Shown one piece after another: positions 43,601 through 51,591 of a stretch of DNA of 64,000 nucleotides (position 1 is its first letter; each line of letters starts with the position of its first letter). The position numbers and the translations under genes were made by a program. The DNA is from CAZRCZ01 sp964598765. GTDB taxonomy: Bacteria > Sumerlaeota > Sumerlaeia > MVZB01 > JAJFLK01. The DNA is taken from assembly GCA_964598765.1 (NCBI GenBank), contig CAZRCZ010000008.1, positions 62,001 to 126,000 of the forward strand, written 5' to 3'. The notes beneath the pieces are model-generated. The model saw only the letters and a list, made by a program, of their open reading frames with translations, made no database searches and had not been told where the DNA came from.

Positions 43601-45319
43601 CGCACGGGGAGCGCGACCGCAAGCCGGTCCTCAACACGGACGGCGACCCGGACCGGAACCGTGACCAGCACACGGACGGCATCCTTGACTCCGACGCGAA
43701 GCTCGACGGCGACTCCCACGCGAACCGCCTCCTTGACGGCGACAAGGTCCTCGACACCGACTTCCACGCGCACGGCTACCGTCAGCGGTTCCGGCACGAT
43801 CACGCCGAGTCCAACGCGCTCATCCACGCGAACGCCGACCCGCACCGCGACGCTTTCGCCGACGCGCACCGGAACACTCAGTCCGACGCGGAGCGCGACG
43901 TTCTCCCCCACCCGGACGTCGTCCTTGACGCCAACCCCATCCCGGACCGCGACGTTCTCTCCCACGCGCACGGGCAGTGTGACCGCAAGCCGTTCAGCGA
44001 CACGGACGCCGACGCGGACCGGAACACTGACAAGCACACGGACGGCGACTACGACATCAACGCGAAGCGCAACCTTGTCCCCGACGCGCACCGGAACGCT
44101 CACGGCGACGCGGTCAGCATCGTTGACGCCAACTCCCACGCGCACCGCAACGCTCAGTCCGACGCGAACCGCGACGGTTTCGGGAAGCGGAACGATTACC
44201 CCCAGTCCGACGCGATCGGCAACCGTGACGCCGAGCGGGACCCTCACGCCCTCTCCCACGCGGACGGGAAGCGCAACGGCAACACGGACCGCAACCTTGT
44301 CTCCCACTCGAACGTCCACAAAGTCCGCAACGTCCACCGCGTCCGCCAGCCCCACCCGATCCTCAACCCGAACTTCGACCCGCACGGCCAGCAAGTCTCC
44401 GACGCGCACGGCGACCCTTTCGCGCACCCGAACGGCGACCAAGTCGCCGACCCGCTCCTCCACGCGCACGCCGACGCGCACCGCGACGCTCTCGCCCACG
44501 CGGACGGCCACCTTGACGCCGACCCCATGCGTCCCCGGAACTTTCACCGACCGCGCCAACGCCGATCTGCCCGTCACCGGAACCGTGACGGGGAACTACA
44601 CCAACACGCTTTCCAGCGACAACGGCTACGAGACGATCGCCGAGGTCTATACCGGCGGCTACTGGCAGTTGAAGCACAAGTGGACGATCCCGATCACGCC
44701 GGGTTCGGACGTTCACACCTTCTCGGTCGAGGCGTTCCACGGGACGAACACGAACGGTCAGGATGATTTCATTTTCAGTTATTCGACCGACAACGTGACG
44801 TTCAGCAACATGCTGACGGTGACGAAAACGGCGGACAACAACGGGGTGCAGACGTTCGCGCTTCCGGCGTCGTTGCCGTCGGTCATTTATATTCGTGTCG
44901 CGGATTCATTGACGTTTGACACCAATCCCAGTCCGGATCGGGCCACGACAATCAACGTGGATGATATGTTTATCACTTCGACGATCACCTGCGGCACGAC
45001 GCCGACGCCAACCCCGACGCGCACGGCGACTGCCACGGCGACGCGGACCGCGACACGGACGAACACAAGAACCGCGACGCAGAGCGCGACGCCGACAAGA
45101 ACCGCCTCAAAGTCCGCGACATTCACCGCGTCCACCACGTCCACGCCAACCCGCTCGGCCTCGTCCACCGCAACCCGCACCGGAACGCGCACCCCCAGCC
45201 CGACCCCCAGCGCGACACAAACGCCGATCCCCTCGCCAACCCCAACCGCAACGCCTTCCCCAACCCAATCCGCCACCCCCACACCCAACTCCGCGCGAAA
45301 TTGGGAAATTTACGAGTAA
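37619..45319 (+). CDS. Giant secreted protein with kelch, Calx-beta, FG-GAP and Thr/Ser/Pro linkers
   Basis: The 2,566-residue product has a signal peptide (residues 1-23). Approximate layout: kelch-type propeller 24-380 and its companion beta domain 381-482; linker 491-595; an unrecognised domain 597-1005; Calx-beta domain about 1008-1128 ('VTEGMDPNAAIAIRL', 'DGLTEPTEFFLF'); linker; about seven FG-GAP-like repeats 1210-1585 ('FGxSVAISGNLAVVGxxxDDPGGV'); linker; beta-module A 1651-1802; a 500-residue Thr/Ser/Pro/Arg linker 1803-2303; beta-module B 2304-2459; a final linker. The protein stops 9 residues after that linker, so a C-terminal domain may have been lost. It is probably a cell-surface adhesin or carbohydrate-binding protein; no catalytic site is visible. 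Confidence 0.75.
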   Translation: MRLKGKTKLAGMCLILLANAALCQTGTWTPLTNPAPGWVWLMLLLPDGTVMAATYNGSPGNAWYRLSPDTQGHYVNGVWSALAPMTDTRIYYSSDVLRDGRVFVAGGENGTGGAKAEVYDPQTNVWTPIVIPPNLITGSGFVDSESKILSNGNVLVAPVYPYIFGGTVIFNPVTNTLSAGPTLYRGGNQAEANWVKLPDESILTIDPGSTTSERYIPSLNSWVDDGVVPVDIHDPFISELGGPLLLPNGKAFFIGGSGHTALYTPSGTSSPGAWATGPDLPNGQGMADAAAAMMVNGKALCAVSAVPTASDNFTSPTSFYEYDYSVGAAGSFTRTGSPTGGLTDNVQAYFGMMLDLPDGNVLFAQIDSQLYVYQPVGSPLASWKPTISAVTPNGDGSYHLTGTQLNGISEGSSYGDDAQMDSNYPLVRFTDGSGKVSYGRTYNWSSTGVTTGSAVVSTEFRLPASLAGGSYLLEVVANGIGSDATTFVNPAPTPTPTKTVSPSPTRTATGTPSPTRTATGTVSPSRTRTATGTPSPTRTATGTITPSRTFTPSPTRSATTTPSPTRSPTTTPTRSPTGTPTGTASPLPTVPPPGFAGGPLDVPVQEAGDWWQYDRTFILGIPTSQRLSWINVMTLQINERFTKTVDTTTPIPAGVYNSLGGPFKVYLRNRSNTTATGTGLIATNVPGYNVRAALNLTSLSTTAGLDWRQVSDMAEVRESFNLSGTIRSNMTADDGCINVNPVPNPFNNRFLLNYTMEYNRPLEYADFPLDTANQPPGENWQSRPLRRVFGTIHLEMPTLGLATITSIPATTIDLPFDSSQGFTFTHVFTNTVSTGRGPWDNSRRIVNAASAKNAYYNATAHEFIDLAQADVTANNSAGSLAATFNGWDTLVTGSVIGNDYSVAANADVGDLAINPAWPHWGQLFTISGSSDLGTQMTAEITDTGTSATDAISGGLFNLVLRAPSANDSSPMGPINTDWGSYGIELTRNTVGPTGQRKYATVRLGTPLVALSATSQTVTEGMDPNAAIAIRLIDMQGNPVTASWNMDVTVNYATSNGTAVRPGDYTSVSGTATIGAYQGSTNVLVPIIDDGLTEPTEFFLFTISSPNANAILGNVSPVNAPVVETVFIFDHGTGPTRTATLSPTRSATPTPTRTITISPTRTSTPSPTRTGTPTKTRTATVTGSGTITPSPTRTATDSPTATPTPTCPPNSLLATLNNPAPAPSDNFGISVAISGNLAIVGSWDADPGGVTDAGSAYVFDATAGGLVSTLNESAPATSDWFGYSVAISGNLAVVGAIGDDPGAVSCAGTAYVFNAATGASVTTLNNPAPAANDSFGASVAISGNLAVVGTPYDDPGGVTDAGTAYVFNATSGALVATLNKPTPTVGDEFGWAVGISGNLAVVGARWDDPGGVSNAGAAYVFNAATGALVATLSNPTPTADDLFGASVAISGNLAVVGAPQDDPGGVSGAGTAYVFDATTGAMIATLSNPAPAMSDFFGRSVAISGNNALVGADGDDPGGMTNAGTAYVFDATTGALAATLNNPAPTAGDQFGWTVGISGTVAVIGALYDDPGGVTDAGSAYAFTCASLVPTVTPTRTTTPTQTRTASLTPTRTFTLSPTRSATRTTTRTSTPSPTPTATPSLTPSPTPCIPGAFTDRANADLPVAGTVTGDYTGTLSSDNGYESIAEVYTGGYWQLTHKWTLPITAGSNVHTFSVEAFHTTNPSGQDDFIFSYSTDDVAYTAMLTVTKTADDNTPQTFALPASLPSTLYIRVVDSLASDTNSNANRKTTISVDDMFVASTIVCPTPTPTGTLTPSPSRTSTPTATRTASLTPTASRTATSSATRTASLTPTPTRTGSGTATRSATPTGTRTATLTATPTRTATLSASRTATFSPTRTATLSPTPTASATTTRSSTRTPTRTATLTNTRTGTVTLTPTRSATLSPTRTGTLTATRSSTPTPTRTASATGTRTATPTNTRTSSLTATSTRTATSSPTRTGSATASRSSTRTATRTGTVTSTRTASLTPTRSSTATPTRTASLTATRSSTPTSTRTATVSGSGTITPSPTRSSTRTPTRTATLSPTRTGTLSPTRSATFSPTRTSSLTPTPSRTATFSPTRTGSVTASRSATRTPTRTGTLTSTRTATTTSTRSATLSPTRTGTLTATRSASLTPTPTRTATLSPTRTATVSGSGTITPSPTRSATVTPSGTLTPSPTRTGSATATRTATLSPTRTSTKSATSTASASPTRSSTRTSTRTASKSPTRTATLSRTRTATKSPTRSSTRTPTRTATLSPTRTATLTPTPCVPGTFTDRANADLPVTGTVTGNYTNTLSSDNGYETIAEVYTGGYWQLKHKWTIPITPGSDVHTFSVEAFHGTNTNGQDDFIFSYSTDNVTFSNMLTVTKTADNNGVQTFALPASLPSVIYIRVADSLTFDTNPSPDRATTINVDDMFITSTITCGTTPTPTPTRTATATATRTATRTNTRTATQSATPTRTASKSATFTASTTSTPTRSASSTATRTGTRTPSPTPSATQTPIPSPTPTATPSPTQSATPTPNSARNWEIYE
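41248..42370 (+). repeat. FG-GAP-like tandem repeats
   Basis: About seven units of roughly 53 codons (159 bases), each with an F-G-x-x-V-x-I-S-G core and ending near 'AYVFDATTGALVATL'. The units have diverged at the DNA level but keep near-constant length. Confidence 0.75.
42568..43022 (+). repeat. Duplicated beta-module, copy A
   Basis: A 150-codon module starting 'IPGAFTDRANADLPV' and ending 'VDDMFVAS' is repeated as copy B at 44530-44994 with high identity. Each copy follows a linker. Confidence 0.8.
43024..44527 (+). repeat. 1.5-kb low-complexity linker
   Basis: About 500 codons made almost only of Thr, Ser, Pro, Arg and Ala in short words such as T-R-T-A-T and S-P-T-R-T. The DNA is a degenerate repeat rich in ACG, TCC and CGC codons. 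It generates long spurious frames on both strands. Confidence 0.85.
44530..44994 (+). repeat. Duplicated beta-module, copy B
   Basis: Second copy of the module at 42568-43022, starting 'VPGTFTDRANADLPV'. It is followed by a last short linker and an abrupt stop. Confidence 0.8.
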
Positions 45320-45333
45320 ATTGGGATTGTCGG

Positions 45334-46392
45334 CTACGGAATCGTAATCGAAAACGCGACCCGTCCGCCATCCAGACAGCGCGCTTCCGCCGTTCCGCCG
45401 TGGGTGCGGGCGACGGCATCCACGACGTAGAGACCGATCCCCGAACCTTCGACCCCCGAACTGATCGCCGCGCGTTTGAATCGTCCGAATAGTTCCGGCA
45501 AGGATTCCGGTTGGAGGCCAGGAGCAAGGTTGACGACTTCAAAACACAAGGCCGGACGACCCGAGAGGTTCTCCCTGCGGATGCAAAGGCAAATCGGTTC
45601 CGAAGGATTGCCATATTTGATTGCGTTCTGCAGAAGATTTCCGACAGCGCGAAAGAGCAAGGACTCATCGAAGACCGCGCTTTCCGGCGCGCCCGATAAA
45701 TCCATGTTCACTTCAAATCCCCGCCGTTGCGCCTCGGTTCCGTAAATCGCCGTCAAGCCTTCGGCGAATTCCCGCAGATGGACCTGTCTTGGATGCGTCG
45801 AAAGTTTGCCTGCCTCGGCCCGGCAGGACATCAGGTAATTGTCAATCAACGCCAGCATTTTCTGACCGTTGACCCGAATCGTCTCGGCGAATTCCTCGGC
45901 GCGGGGATGAAATTTTCCGGTGTCCTTGTCCTGCATCATCGCGGCAAAACCGATGATGGTGGTGAGCGGAACCTTGATGTCGTGCGTGATCATCGCCGCC
46001 GTGTCGTGCTTCAACTGCTCGACTTCGATTTTGTGGAAGGCGCGCTCGACGGCGGACCGTAGCAGGTCGAACTCGAATGGTTTGCGCAGATAATCGAACG
46101 CCTGAAAATGCAAGGCTTGGATCGCGGAATCGGTCGAGGCGTAACCGGTAATCACAATGACCAACGTGGAGGGATGCATTTCATGAATCCGGCGGATGAC
46201 TTCCAATCCGTCCACCTCCTGCATCCGCAGATCGGTGATAACGACCGAGAACCCGCGCTCTTCCAGCGCGCGGATGCCTTCGGCGCCTCCATAAGCGGTG
46301 TGAACCTCGTAACCTTGCGCGGCGAGTAAATCCCGAAGCGAATCGGCCATTCGACGTTCGTCATCAACGATTAGGATGTTTTTTTCAATCAC
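45334..46392 (-). CDS. Receiver-histidine kinase fusion protein
   Basis: From a GTG with AAGGAA upstream, the product is 352 residues. Residues 5-118 are a receiver domain with D10-D11, phospho-acceptor Asp54 (V-I-T-D-L) and Lys104 (L-R-K-P-F). A HisKA dimerisation helix carries His137 in T-H-D-I-K-V-P-L. The ATPase domain follows with the N box (N-L-L-Q-N-A-I-K) and the G-S-G-I-G-L box. There is no transmembrane segment, so it is a soluble hybrid in which a receiver precedes the kinase, suited to relaying a signal inside a phosphorelay. The partner is not adjacent. It converges with the kelch giant gene, whose stop is only 14 bases away. Confidence 0.9.
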   Translation of the reverse strand: MIEKNILIVDDERRMADSLRDLLAAQGYEVHTAYGGAEGIRALEERGFSVVITDLRMQEVDGLEVIRRIHEMHPSTLVIVITGYASTDSAIQALHFQAFDYLRKPFEFDLLRSAVERAFHKIEVEQLKHDTAAMITHDIKVPLTTIIGFAAMMQDKDTGKFHPRAEEFAETIRVNGQKMLALIDNYLMSCRAEAGKLSTHPRQVHLREFAEGLTAIYGTEAQRRGFEVNMDLSGAPESAVFDESLLFRAVGNLLQNAIKYGNPSEPICLCIRRENLSGRPALCFEVVNLAPGLQPESLPELFGRFKRAAISSGVEGSGIGLYVVDAVARTHGGTAEARCLDGGRVAFSITIP

Positions 46393-46751
46393 GAGAATTC
46401 CTTCAACCCGGACCAACCGACGGATTGTTCACGGCTCCTCGCGGGGTCGTCAACGTATTTTTCAAAGTGATACCTTTTGAGCACTTTGTGTGACTTGACC
46501 ATGCCCTTGGAACGGTCCCGTCTTTTTTCAAAGCAACGGATGGGGATGAAATAGCTTGATAACTCATGGTAATTCAGTCATCTAAGGCTGTTGATTTCAC
46601 CTTGGCAATTCCGTATGAAGCTTGGCCTGAATTTGGCTCAACCCAACCGCAGGATTAGATTTTACGCTTTAATCCGGGTGATAAGTTTTTTATGCTTGAG
46701 AAAAATTTCACGAATTGGTATGGAAGAGGCGGTCGCGGCGGTTTTCACGCC
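46393..46751. other. Intergenic region between divergent genes
   Basis: 359 AT-richer bases separating the hybrid kinase and the lipoprotein/secretin group. Apart from the possible promoter at 46696 I see no gene or RNA structure. Confidence 0.4.
46696..46724 (+). promoter_or_regulatory. Possible promoter of the lipoprotein-secretin group
   Basis: TTGAGA and TATGGA separated by 17 bases, about 28 bases before the preferred start at 46752. The match to consensus is moderate. Confidence 0.3.
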
Positions 46752-47684
46752 ATGAAGTCCACGCTGTTTTCCAGTTCCACCCCCGGCCATGTTCCAACGA
46801 TTCGTCGTGCCTTCCAAACTTCCTTTGCTTCGTCAATCTGCGCGGTGTTGCTCGCTTCTTGTTCTTTATTTTCGCCGTCCGCTTGGAAATCCGCGAAGGA
46901 CAAAGAGCCGGAACCCGCCGATCAACTCCTGCTTCGGGCCACGCTGGATAAAAGCGCCTATCGTCCGGGCGAGGCCATCCTGATGCGCGTCTCCCTGACC
47001 AACACGACGCCACAATCGCTCAGCATCAAGAAACTCAACGCCAAGTCCCTGACGTTCTGGTTCGGCGACGTGAGGGAAGGACGGCGCTTTGAGCGCAACG
47101 CGGTCGTGAGTAAATTGGAAGAGAAATCCATCAACGAAGCTGGAACCGAAGTTGACGAGCTCAAGCCGGGAGAATCGTGGGAGCGTCAATTTCTGCTGAC
47201 GCGTCTGACGGCGGAGGATGGCGATTACGTCGCGCAGGTCCACATGATTCCGTACGCGGACGCCGACTCCTCGGGAACGAGCAAAATTTTCAGCAACGCG
47301 CCCCGGTATCAAGTTTACGGAGATCGTCTGTTCGAGCGGGACAACGGCGGATTGCTTCAACGGAAGGACGCCGTCAAAATCGCTTCGGCGGATCTTCAAG
47401 CCGGTTCGCCCCTGTCCGATGCTCTGTTGGTCGAAGATGAGAAGGTTGGGTTTTTGGTCTGGTGGATCAATCTCACTTACAAGAATCCGCAAGGGGAGCA
47501 AGTTCAGACAGGCTATCTTGTGGATCCCTATTGGGGAAAAATCCGGTCGCGGGTCAAACCGTTCGATCCGAAGATGAAGGCCGAATCGGATTCCGCCGGA
47601 CAACGCCCTCCGGCAAGATTGTTCCCCAAGACGAATTTTTCCAATCCCAACGCGGGAGAATCTAAGGAAGGGAAAAGAAATTGA
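46752..47684 (+). CDS. Putative lipoprotein upstream of the secretins
   Basis: The 310-residue product from the ATG at 46752 has a lipoprotein signal ending L-L-A-S-C (Cys about 37). A longer frame from 46692 is less likely because it would bury the signal. Residues about 60-175 resemble an intracellular-proteinase-inhibitor or Ig-like beta sandwich ('SAYRPGEAILMRVSLTNTT'). The C-terminal half has 'KVGFLVWWINLTYKN' and no known motif. Its position directly before two secretin genes suggests a pilotin-like or assembly role, but this is inference from order only. Confidence 0.6.
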   Translation: MKSTLFSSSTPGHVPTIRRAFQTSFASSICAVLLASCSLFSPSAWKSAKDKEPEPADQLLLRATLDKSAYRPGEAILMRVSLTNTTPQSLSIKKLNAKSLTFWFGDVREGRRFERNAVVSKLEEKSINEAGTEVDELKPGESWERQFLLTRLTAEDGDYVAQVHMIPYADADSSGTSKIFSNAPRYQVYGDRLFERDNGGLLQRKDAVKIASADLQAGSPLSDALLVEDEKVGFLVWWINLTYKNPQGEQVQTGYLVDPYWGKIRSRVKPFDPKMKAESDSAGQRPPARLFPKTNFSNPNAGESKEGKRN

Positions 47685-47745
47685 TATTCATCGGGGATCC
47701 TTTAGCGGTCCCCTTCCAAATCAATCAGCGGAGGTAAATGTCGTG

Positions 47746-49605
47746 ATGTTCAAACGATTAGCGTGGCTTTTGGCCGCGGGGATTCTGATTGCGGGGCCGA
47801 GGTTGGCCCGGGCCGACGGGGACGAGGCTCCGGCCGCGAAGGCCGCCGCTCCGGCCAAGGAGAAAGCCCCTGCCAAGGAAAAACACTCCCACGAGGATGA
47901 AGGCAAGGGACACAAACATATCCCCTACAGCAAGGAACCCGTGGATGACATTCAAGTGGTTAATGAGCACGCGCATCCCTTGGAGGGAGTTTTCTTTCCG
48001 CCGGAATCGCATCATTATCAGGACCTCGACACGGCTCCCAATGAACAACTCAACCGCAACGTGCGGATTCTGCGGACGACGAGCAAGGTTCAATTAAACC
48101 GTTACGTTCCCATCGTCGTCACGATGAAGAACGTCAATCCCTATCACGTTGTTCAGTTCTTTCATCGGGCGATTTCGTCCGAAGAAGGGGCGATTTACAC
48201 CTATGTCAGCGACAAGGGGAACGACGGCTTGATTTTGATGGGCGTTCCCGAATATCAGATTCCCTACATCGAGGATTTGGCGAAGAAACTCGACATGCCC
48301 GGATTGACGGACGAGGACGGTACGACCAGGGTGTATCGCCAGTTGAAGCACCGGCGCGCCAACATCGATCCGGTCAATTCCACGCTTGACGATTCAGGAT
48401 TCCCGAATTCGTTCCTGCCTTATTTGACGGGCAATGGAACAAAGATCATCGTGGACCCGGAACAGAACGCGGTTTACATCGAGGATCCTCCGACCGGCTT
48501 GGCCACCTTGGACGCCGATTACGCGACCAAGCTGGATCAGCCGACGCCCGAAGCGGTGATTGACACCAAGTTGTATGAGCTTGACATGAACAACAACGCG
48601 CGGTTGGGTTTGGATTACATCGCTTGGAAAAACGGTCCGGGACAAAATCTTTTCGCCTTCGGAGCGTATTACGAGCATGGAGCCGTGAACATTCACAAGG
48701 GCACCGGCTTGGGGACCTCCGCCCTCAACGGGTTGGACACCCTTCCCATGCCGAAATCCAACTTCACCAGCCATGGATACAACTTCGCCTACGCCTACGA
48801 CGTGCCGTCGGCTTACTTTGATTTCCTCGCGGTTCGGGGCAAAGCCAAGGTGCTGAACTCGGCGAAAGTCGCCGCGCTCAACACTCGCTCGGCCACCATC
48901 ACTGCGGGCGATCAGGTTCTCTATTATCCGGTAGCGACCTCCGATCCTTCGGGCGTTCGGCCCAAGGGCGCTCCGTTCGCGGCCAACAGCGGACGGGCGG
49001 TTTTGGGAACGCAAAATTCGGCGACCTCGACCGACGTGCCGATTGGAACCCTCGAAGTCACCACGACCTCGGGCGACACCAGCGTCAAGACGACGACGGC
49101 GCTCACGGCGACCTCGACGACGCTTGCGCCGGTTCAAACGGGACTTCAGATCAACCTGACGCCGCTGATTTATGACAATGGATTGGATTTGACCATTGCC
49201 GGAAACATCAGCGACTTCAATGGGTTCGACGACACGGGCGCGCCCAAGATCAACAATCGCTCCATCTCCACGAGTCTTCGGCTCAAGGAAGGAAGCGAGA
49301 CGATCCTTGGCGGGCTGATGCGCGAGAGCAAGGTCAAGGGGAAGAACGCCATGCCGATCTTTGGGAAAATTCCCATTCTCGGCTGGGCCGTCGGCGGCGA
49401 AACCACACGGAGCACGAAGTCCGAAGTGGTTCTTGCGGTCAAGGTTGACAAGATCGAACGGTTCGATCCCAAGGCCAAGACCACGATGAGCGCCGAGGAC
49501 AAAGCCGTGGCCGAAGGTCCGGTCCCCGTTCCCGCCGCGCAGTGGGGCTTCGACATGTTCTGTCTGGACAAAGAGAAGCAACCCTACGCCTTCGAAACGA
49601 AGTAA
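47746..49605 (+). CDS. Secretin-like outer-membrane protein 1
   Basis: The start is the ATG at 47746 or the GTG just before it; both follow GGAGGT. The 619-residue product has a signal peptide (1-25), an Ala/Lys-rich and His-rich stretch, N-domain-like repeats, and a C-terminal secretin domain (about 270-570). The secretin part shows 'VIDTKLYELDMNNNARLG', 'GLQINLTPLI', and the closing G-G-L-M-R followed by 'IFGKIPILGWAVGG', the typical V/I-P-x-L-G-x-I-P-x-L-G signature. Secretins form large outer-membrane channels for type II secretion or type IV pili. The secretin gene pair has no inner-membrane or ATPase genes nearby. Confidence 0.8.
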   Translation: MFKRLAWLLAAGILIAGPRLARADGDEAPAAKAAAPAKEKAPAKEKHSHEDEGKGHKHIPYSKEPVDDIQVVNEHAHPLEGVFFPPESHHYQDLDTAPNEQLNRNVRILRTTSKVQLNRYVPIVVTMKNVNPYHVVQFFHRAISSEEGAIYTYVSDKGNDGLILMGVPEYQIPYIEDLAKKLDMPGLTDEDGTTRVYRQLKHRRANIDPVNSTLDDSGFPNSFLPYLTGNGTKIIVDPEQNAVYIEDPPTGLATLDADYATKLDQPTPEAVIDTKLYELDMNNNARLGLDYIAWKNGPGQNLFAFGAYYEHGAVNIHKGTGLGTSALNGLDTLPMPKSNFTSHGYNFAYAYDVPSAYFDFLAVRGKAKVLNSAKVAALNTRSATITAGDQVLYYPVATSDPSGVRPKGAPFAANSGRAVLGTQNSATSTDVPIGTLEVTTTSGDTSVKTTTALTATSTTLAPVQTGLQINLTPLIYDNGLDLTIAGNISDFNGFDDTGAPKINNRSISTSLRLKEGSETILGGLMRESKVKGKNAMPIFGKIPILGWAVGGETTRSTKSEVVLAVKVDKIERFDPKAKTTMSAEDKAVAEGPVPVPAAQWGFDMFCLDKEKQPYAFETK

Positions 49606-49641
49606 CCCCGAGTAACGAAGAAAGATTAAAGGAGCATTGAC

Positions 49642-51408
49642 ATGAAATCCAAAAAACACACGCGAATCGCCGGACTGGCGCTACTGAGCGGGCTTTTGGC
49701 CTCTCCGTTGGCGTTCGGTCAGGCGCAGTCGCTGATCTCCATTCCTCCGGTCAACGGCGACAACGGGGGACTGATTAACCAGAACAACTCACCGACGGTC
49801 TTTGTGGGACCTCAACCCTCGACCGACGAGAGCCACATCAACGACTACACCAATCAGAACGACCAGATGAATCTTGACGCCAACGCGGGCAATGTTCGCG
49901 TCCTGCGGACCAGCCAGAAGGCGTTGCTGAACGATTTCGTCACCGCCCTGATTGAGGTAAAGGACGTGGACGTGCGGGAAATCCGCAACGCCATCCGGAC
50001 CATTTGCGGTTTGGAAGGCGGACGCGCCGAAGTCGTGATCCACTACATCGTGGACAAGGATGGAAAGCCGGTTCCAGACAAGGACGGCAAGCCGCAGATC
50101 GAGAAAAAGTTCGTGCAGGTCATCTGCCCGAAGTTTCAACTTCCGTATCTGCAAAAGGCCATTGCCGCCTTGGACAAAGCGTGGGTCGGCGAGGAAAACA
50201 CCGGATCGGTGACGTTCTACTACAAGGCGAAGAACCGGAACGCGGCGGGCATTGACTTCATTGCTTCGCACTACGCCTCGGAAACCTCGGCCACCGGAGC
50301 TTTCACCGTGATTGACACCACCAACAACGCCGTCACGCGGCTGGAGGAAGCCTTCCGCGCGGACAAATACATGGAAGCGGCCAAGCAAATTGACATCCCG
50401 GCCAATCAGGTCTCGCTCGACGTCAAGGTCGTGGAACTCAACTCCAACAACGATCTGAAACTCGGCTTGGATTACATCAATTGGAAGAACGGCCCGGGAC
50501 GCAGTCTTTGGGAGTTCGTCTCCTCCGGATTGCTTCACGCCGAAAGCCGGAACAAGACCCTGACCAGCATCTACGACCCCGTGACCTTCGGGTTTGCGGG
50601 ATCGTCGGGCGCGGCAGTGTTGAAGGCGGAATTCGAGCAGTCCTATCGCGCCGTGAATTATCTGCTGACCTCCAACTACATTGACTTCCTTCAGGTCAAG
50701 GGACAAGCCCGCGTGATGACCCAACAGAGCCTTCGGGTCAAGAGCGCGAACACGGCGACAATTGCGACCAATGACGTCATCGTCGCCACGACCAGTTCGC
50801 CGTCCGATCTGGACACCGTCGGCGCCGATACCCATCAAGGCATCTCCGCGACCGACCTTGAAGGAATCCGCGTCTCGAAACCGAGCGAGGAGAGCATCTT
50901 CACGGTTCCGGTTCGAGACTATGATCGTCGGCTTCATCATCGTCCCGCCGGTTCGACGGGTCTCTTCCTTGCGGTCACGCCCTTCGTCGGGCTTGAGTCC
51001 ATGGAATTGGTCCTCAATATCTCCAATGCCGACCTGAACGGCGTGGCTCCCAACGGGCAACCGCTCATCAACAATCGCGAAATTACCACGACGATCCGTT
51101 TGATGGACGGCGAGCCTTACGTCATCAGCGGCCTCAAGCGCAAGCACGACATCCGCGAGACGGGCAAGGTTCCCGGCTTGGGTGACATTCCCATCATCGG
51201 CTATCTGGCTGGCGGCGAGAACAATATCCAGCGCGAGAATGACGTCGTCATCATCGTGACGCCTCATTTCCAACTGGCTTCGCAGGCGGACATCAAGAAT
51301 CCGCAGGAAGTCAAGGATTTGGCCGAAGCGGTCGGTGGCGCGCCGAGCAAACTGCCTTCCAACCCCTACGGTTACGATCAATGGTTGCTGGATCCGAACG
51401 CGAACTAA
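49642..51408 (+). CDS. Secretin-like outer-membrane protein 2
   Basis: The 588-residue product starts at an ATG with AAAGGAG upstream, 36 bases after the first secretin gene. It has a signal peptide (1-26), a region with repeated 'DKDGKP', and a secretin domain (about 250-560) with 'VSLDVKVVELNSNNDLKLG', 'VTPFVGLESMELVLNIS' and 'GKVPGLGDIPIIGYLAGG'. Both secretins share an unusual L-G-L-D-Y-I-x-W-K-N-G-P-G stretch, so they are paralogues from a tandem duplication. They may form mixed or alternative pores. Confidence 0.8.
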   Translation: MKSKKHTRIAGLALLSGLLASPLAFGQAQSLISIPPVNGDNGGLINQNNSPTVFVGPQPSTDESHINDYTNQNDQMNLDANAGNVRVLRTSQKALLNDFVTALIEVKDVDVREIRNAIRTICGLEGGRAEVVIHYIVDKDGKPVPDKDGKPQIEKKFVQVICPKFQLPYLQKAIAALDKAWVGEENTGSVTFYYKAKNRNAAGIDFIASHYASETSATGAFTVIDTTNNAVTRLEEAFRADKYMEAAKQIDIPANQVSLDVKVVELNSNNDLKLGLDYINWKNGPGRSLWEFVSSGLLHAESRNKTLTSIYDPVTFGFAGSSGAAVLKAEFEQSYRAVNYLLTSNYIDFLQVKGQARVMTQQSLRVKSANTATIATNDVIVATTSSPSDLDTVGADTHQGISATDLEGIRVSKPSEESIFTVPVRDYDRRLHHRPAGSTGLFLAVTPFVGLESMELVLNISNADLNGVAPNGQPLINNREITTTIRLMDGEPYVISGLKRKHDIRETGKVPGLGDIPIIGYLAGGENNIQRENDVVIIVTPHFQLASQADIKNPQEVKDLAEAVGGAPSKLPSNPYGYDQWLLDPNAN

Positions 51409-51435
51409 GCGGTCGGTTCCCGCATCGGGAAACAA

Positions 51436-51479
51436 AAAAAACCCGGCATGGCGAAAAGCCGTGCCGGGTTTTTCTTTTG
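51436..51479 (+). terminator. Intrinsic terminator after the secretin pair
   Basis: ACCCGGCATGGC (51441-51452) pairs with GCCGTGCCGGGT (51458-51469) with one wobble pair and a 5-base loop, flanked by A and T runs. It could act on both strands. Confidence 0.85.
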
Positions 51480-51591
51480 AGTAGCGGCCCTTACATTTCT
51501 GGAAGCCTCTTGCTTGATCTGATATTATCTTACGTGGCAGGATGGACCGAGAGCGTGATCCTCCCGCGTATACAATCTTGTGAACCATAAA

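Noticed and set aside
43024..44527. CRISPR-like repetitiveness in the linker DNA.
   Set aside because: Repeat units are short, variable and in frame with an intact coding sequence; there are no unique spacers of constant length and no cas genes.
42919..44577. A 552-codon minus-strand frame made of V-R-V-G-V-A-V repeats.
   Set aside because: It is the antisense reading of the Thr/Ser/Pro/Arg linker; the real gene continues through on the plus strand with a signal peptide and domains on both sides.
43021..44766. A 581-codon plus-strand frame rich in Asp, His and Asn.
   Set aside because: It is an out-of-frame reading of the same low-complexity linker, without start signal or domains.
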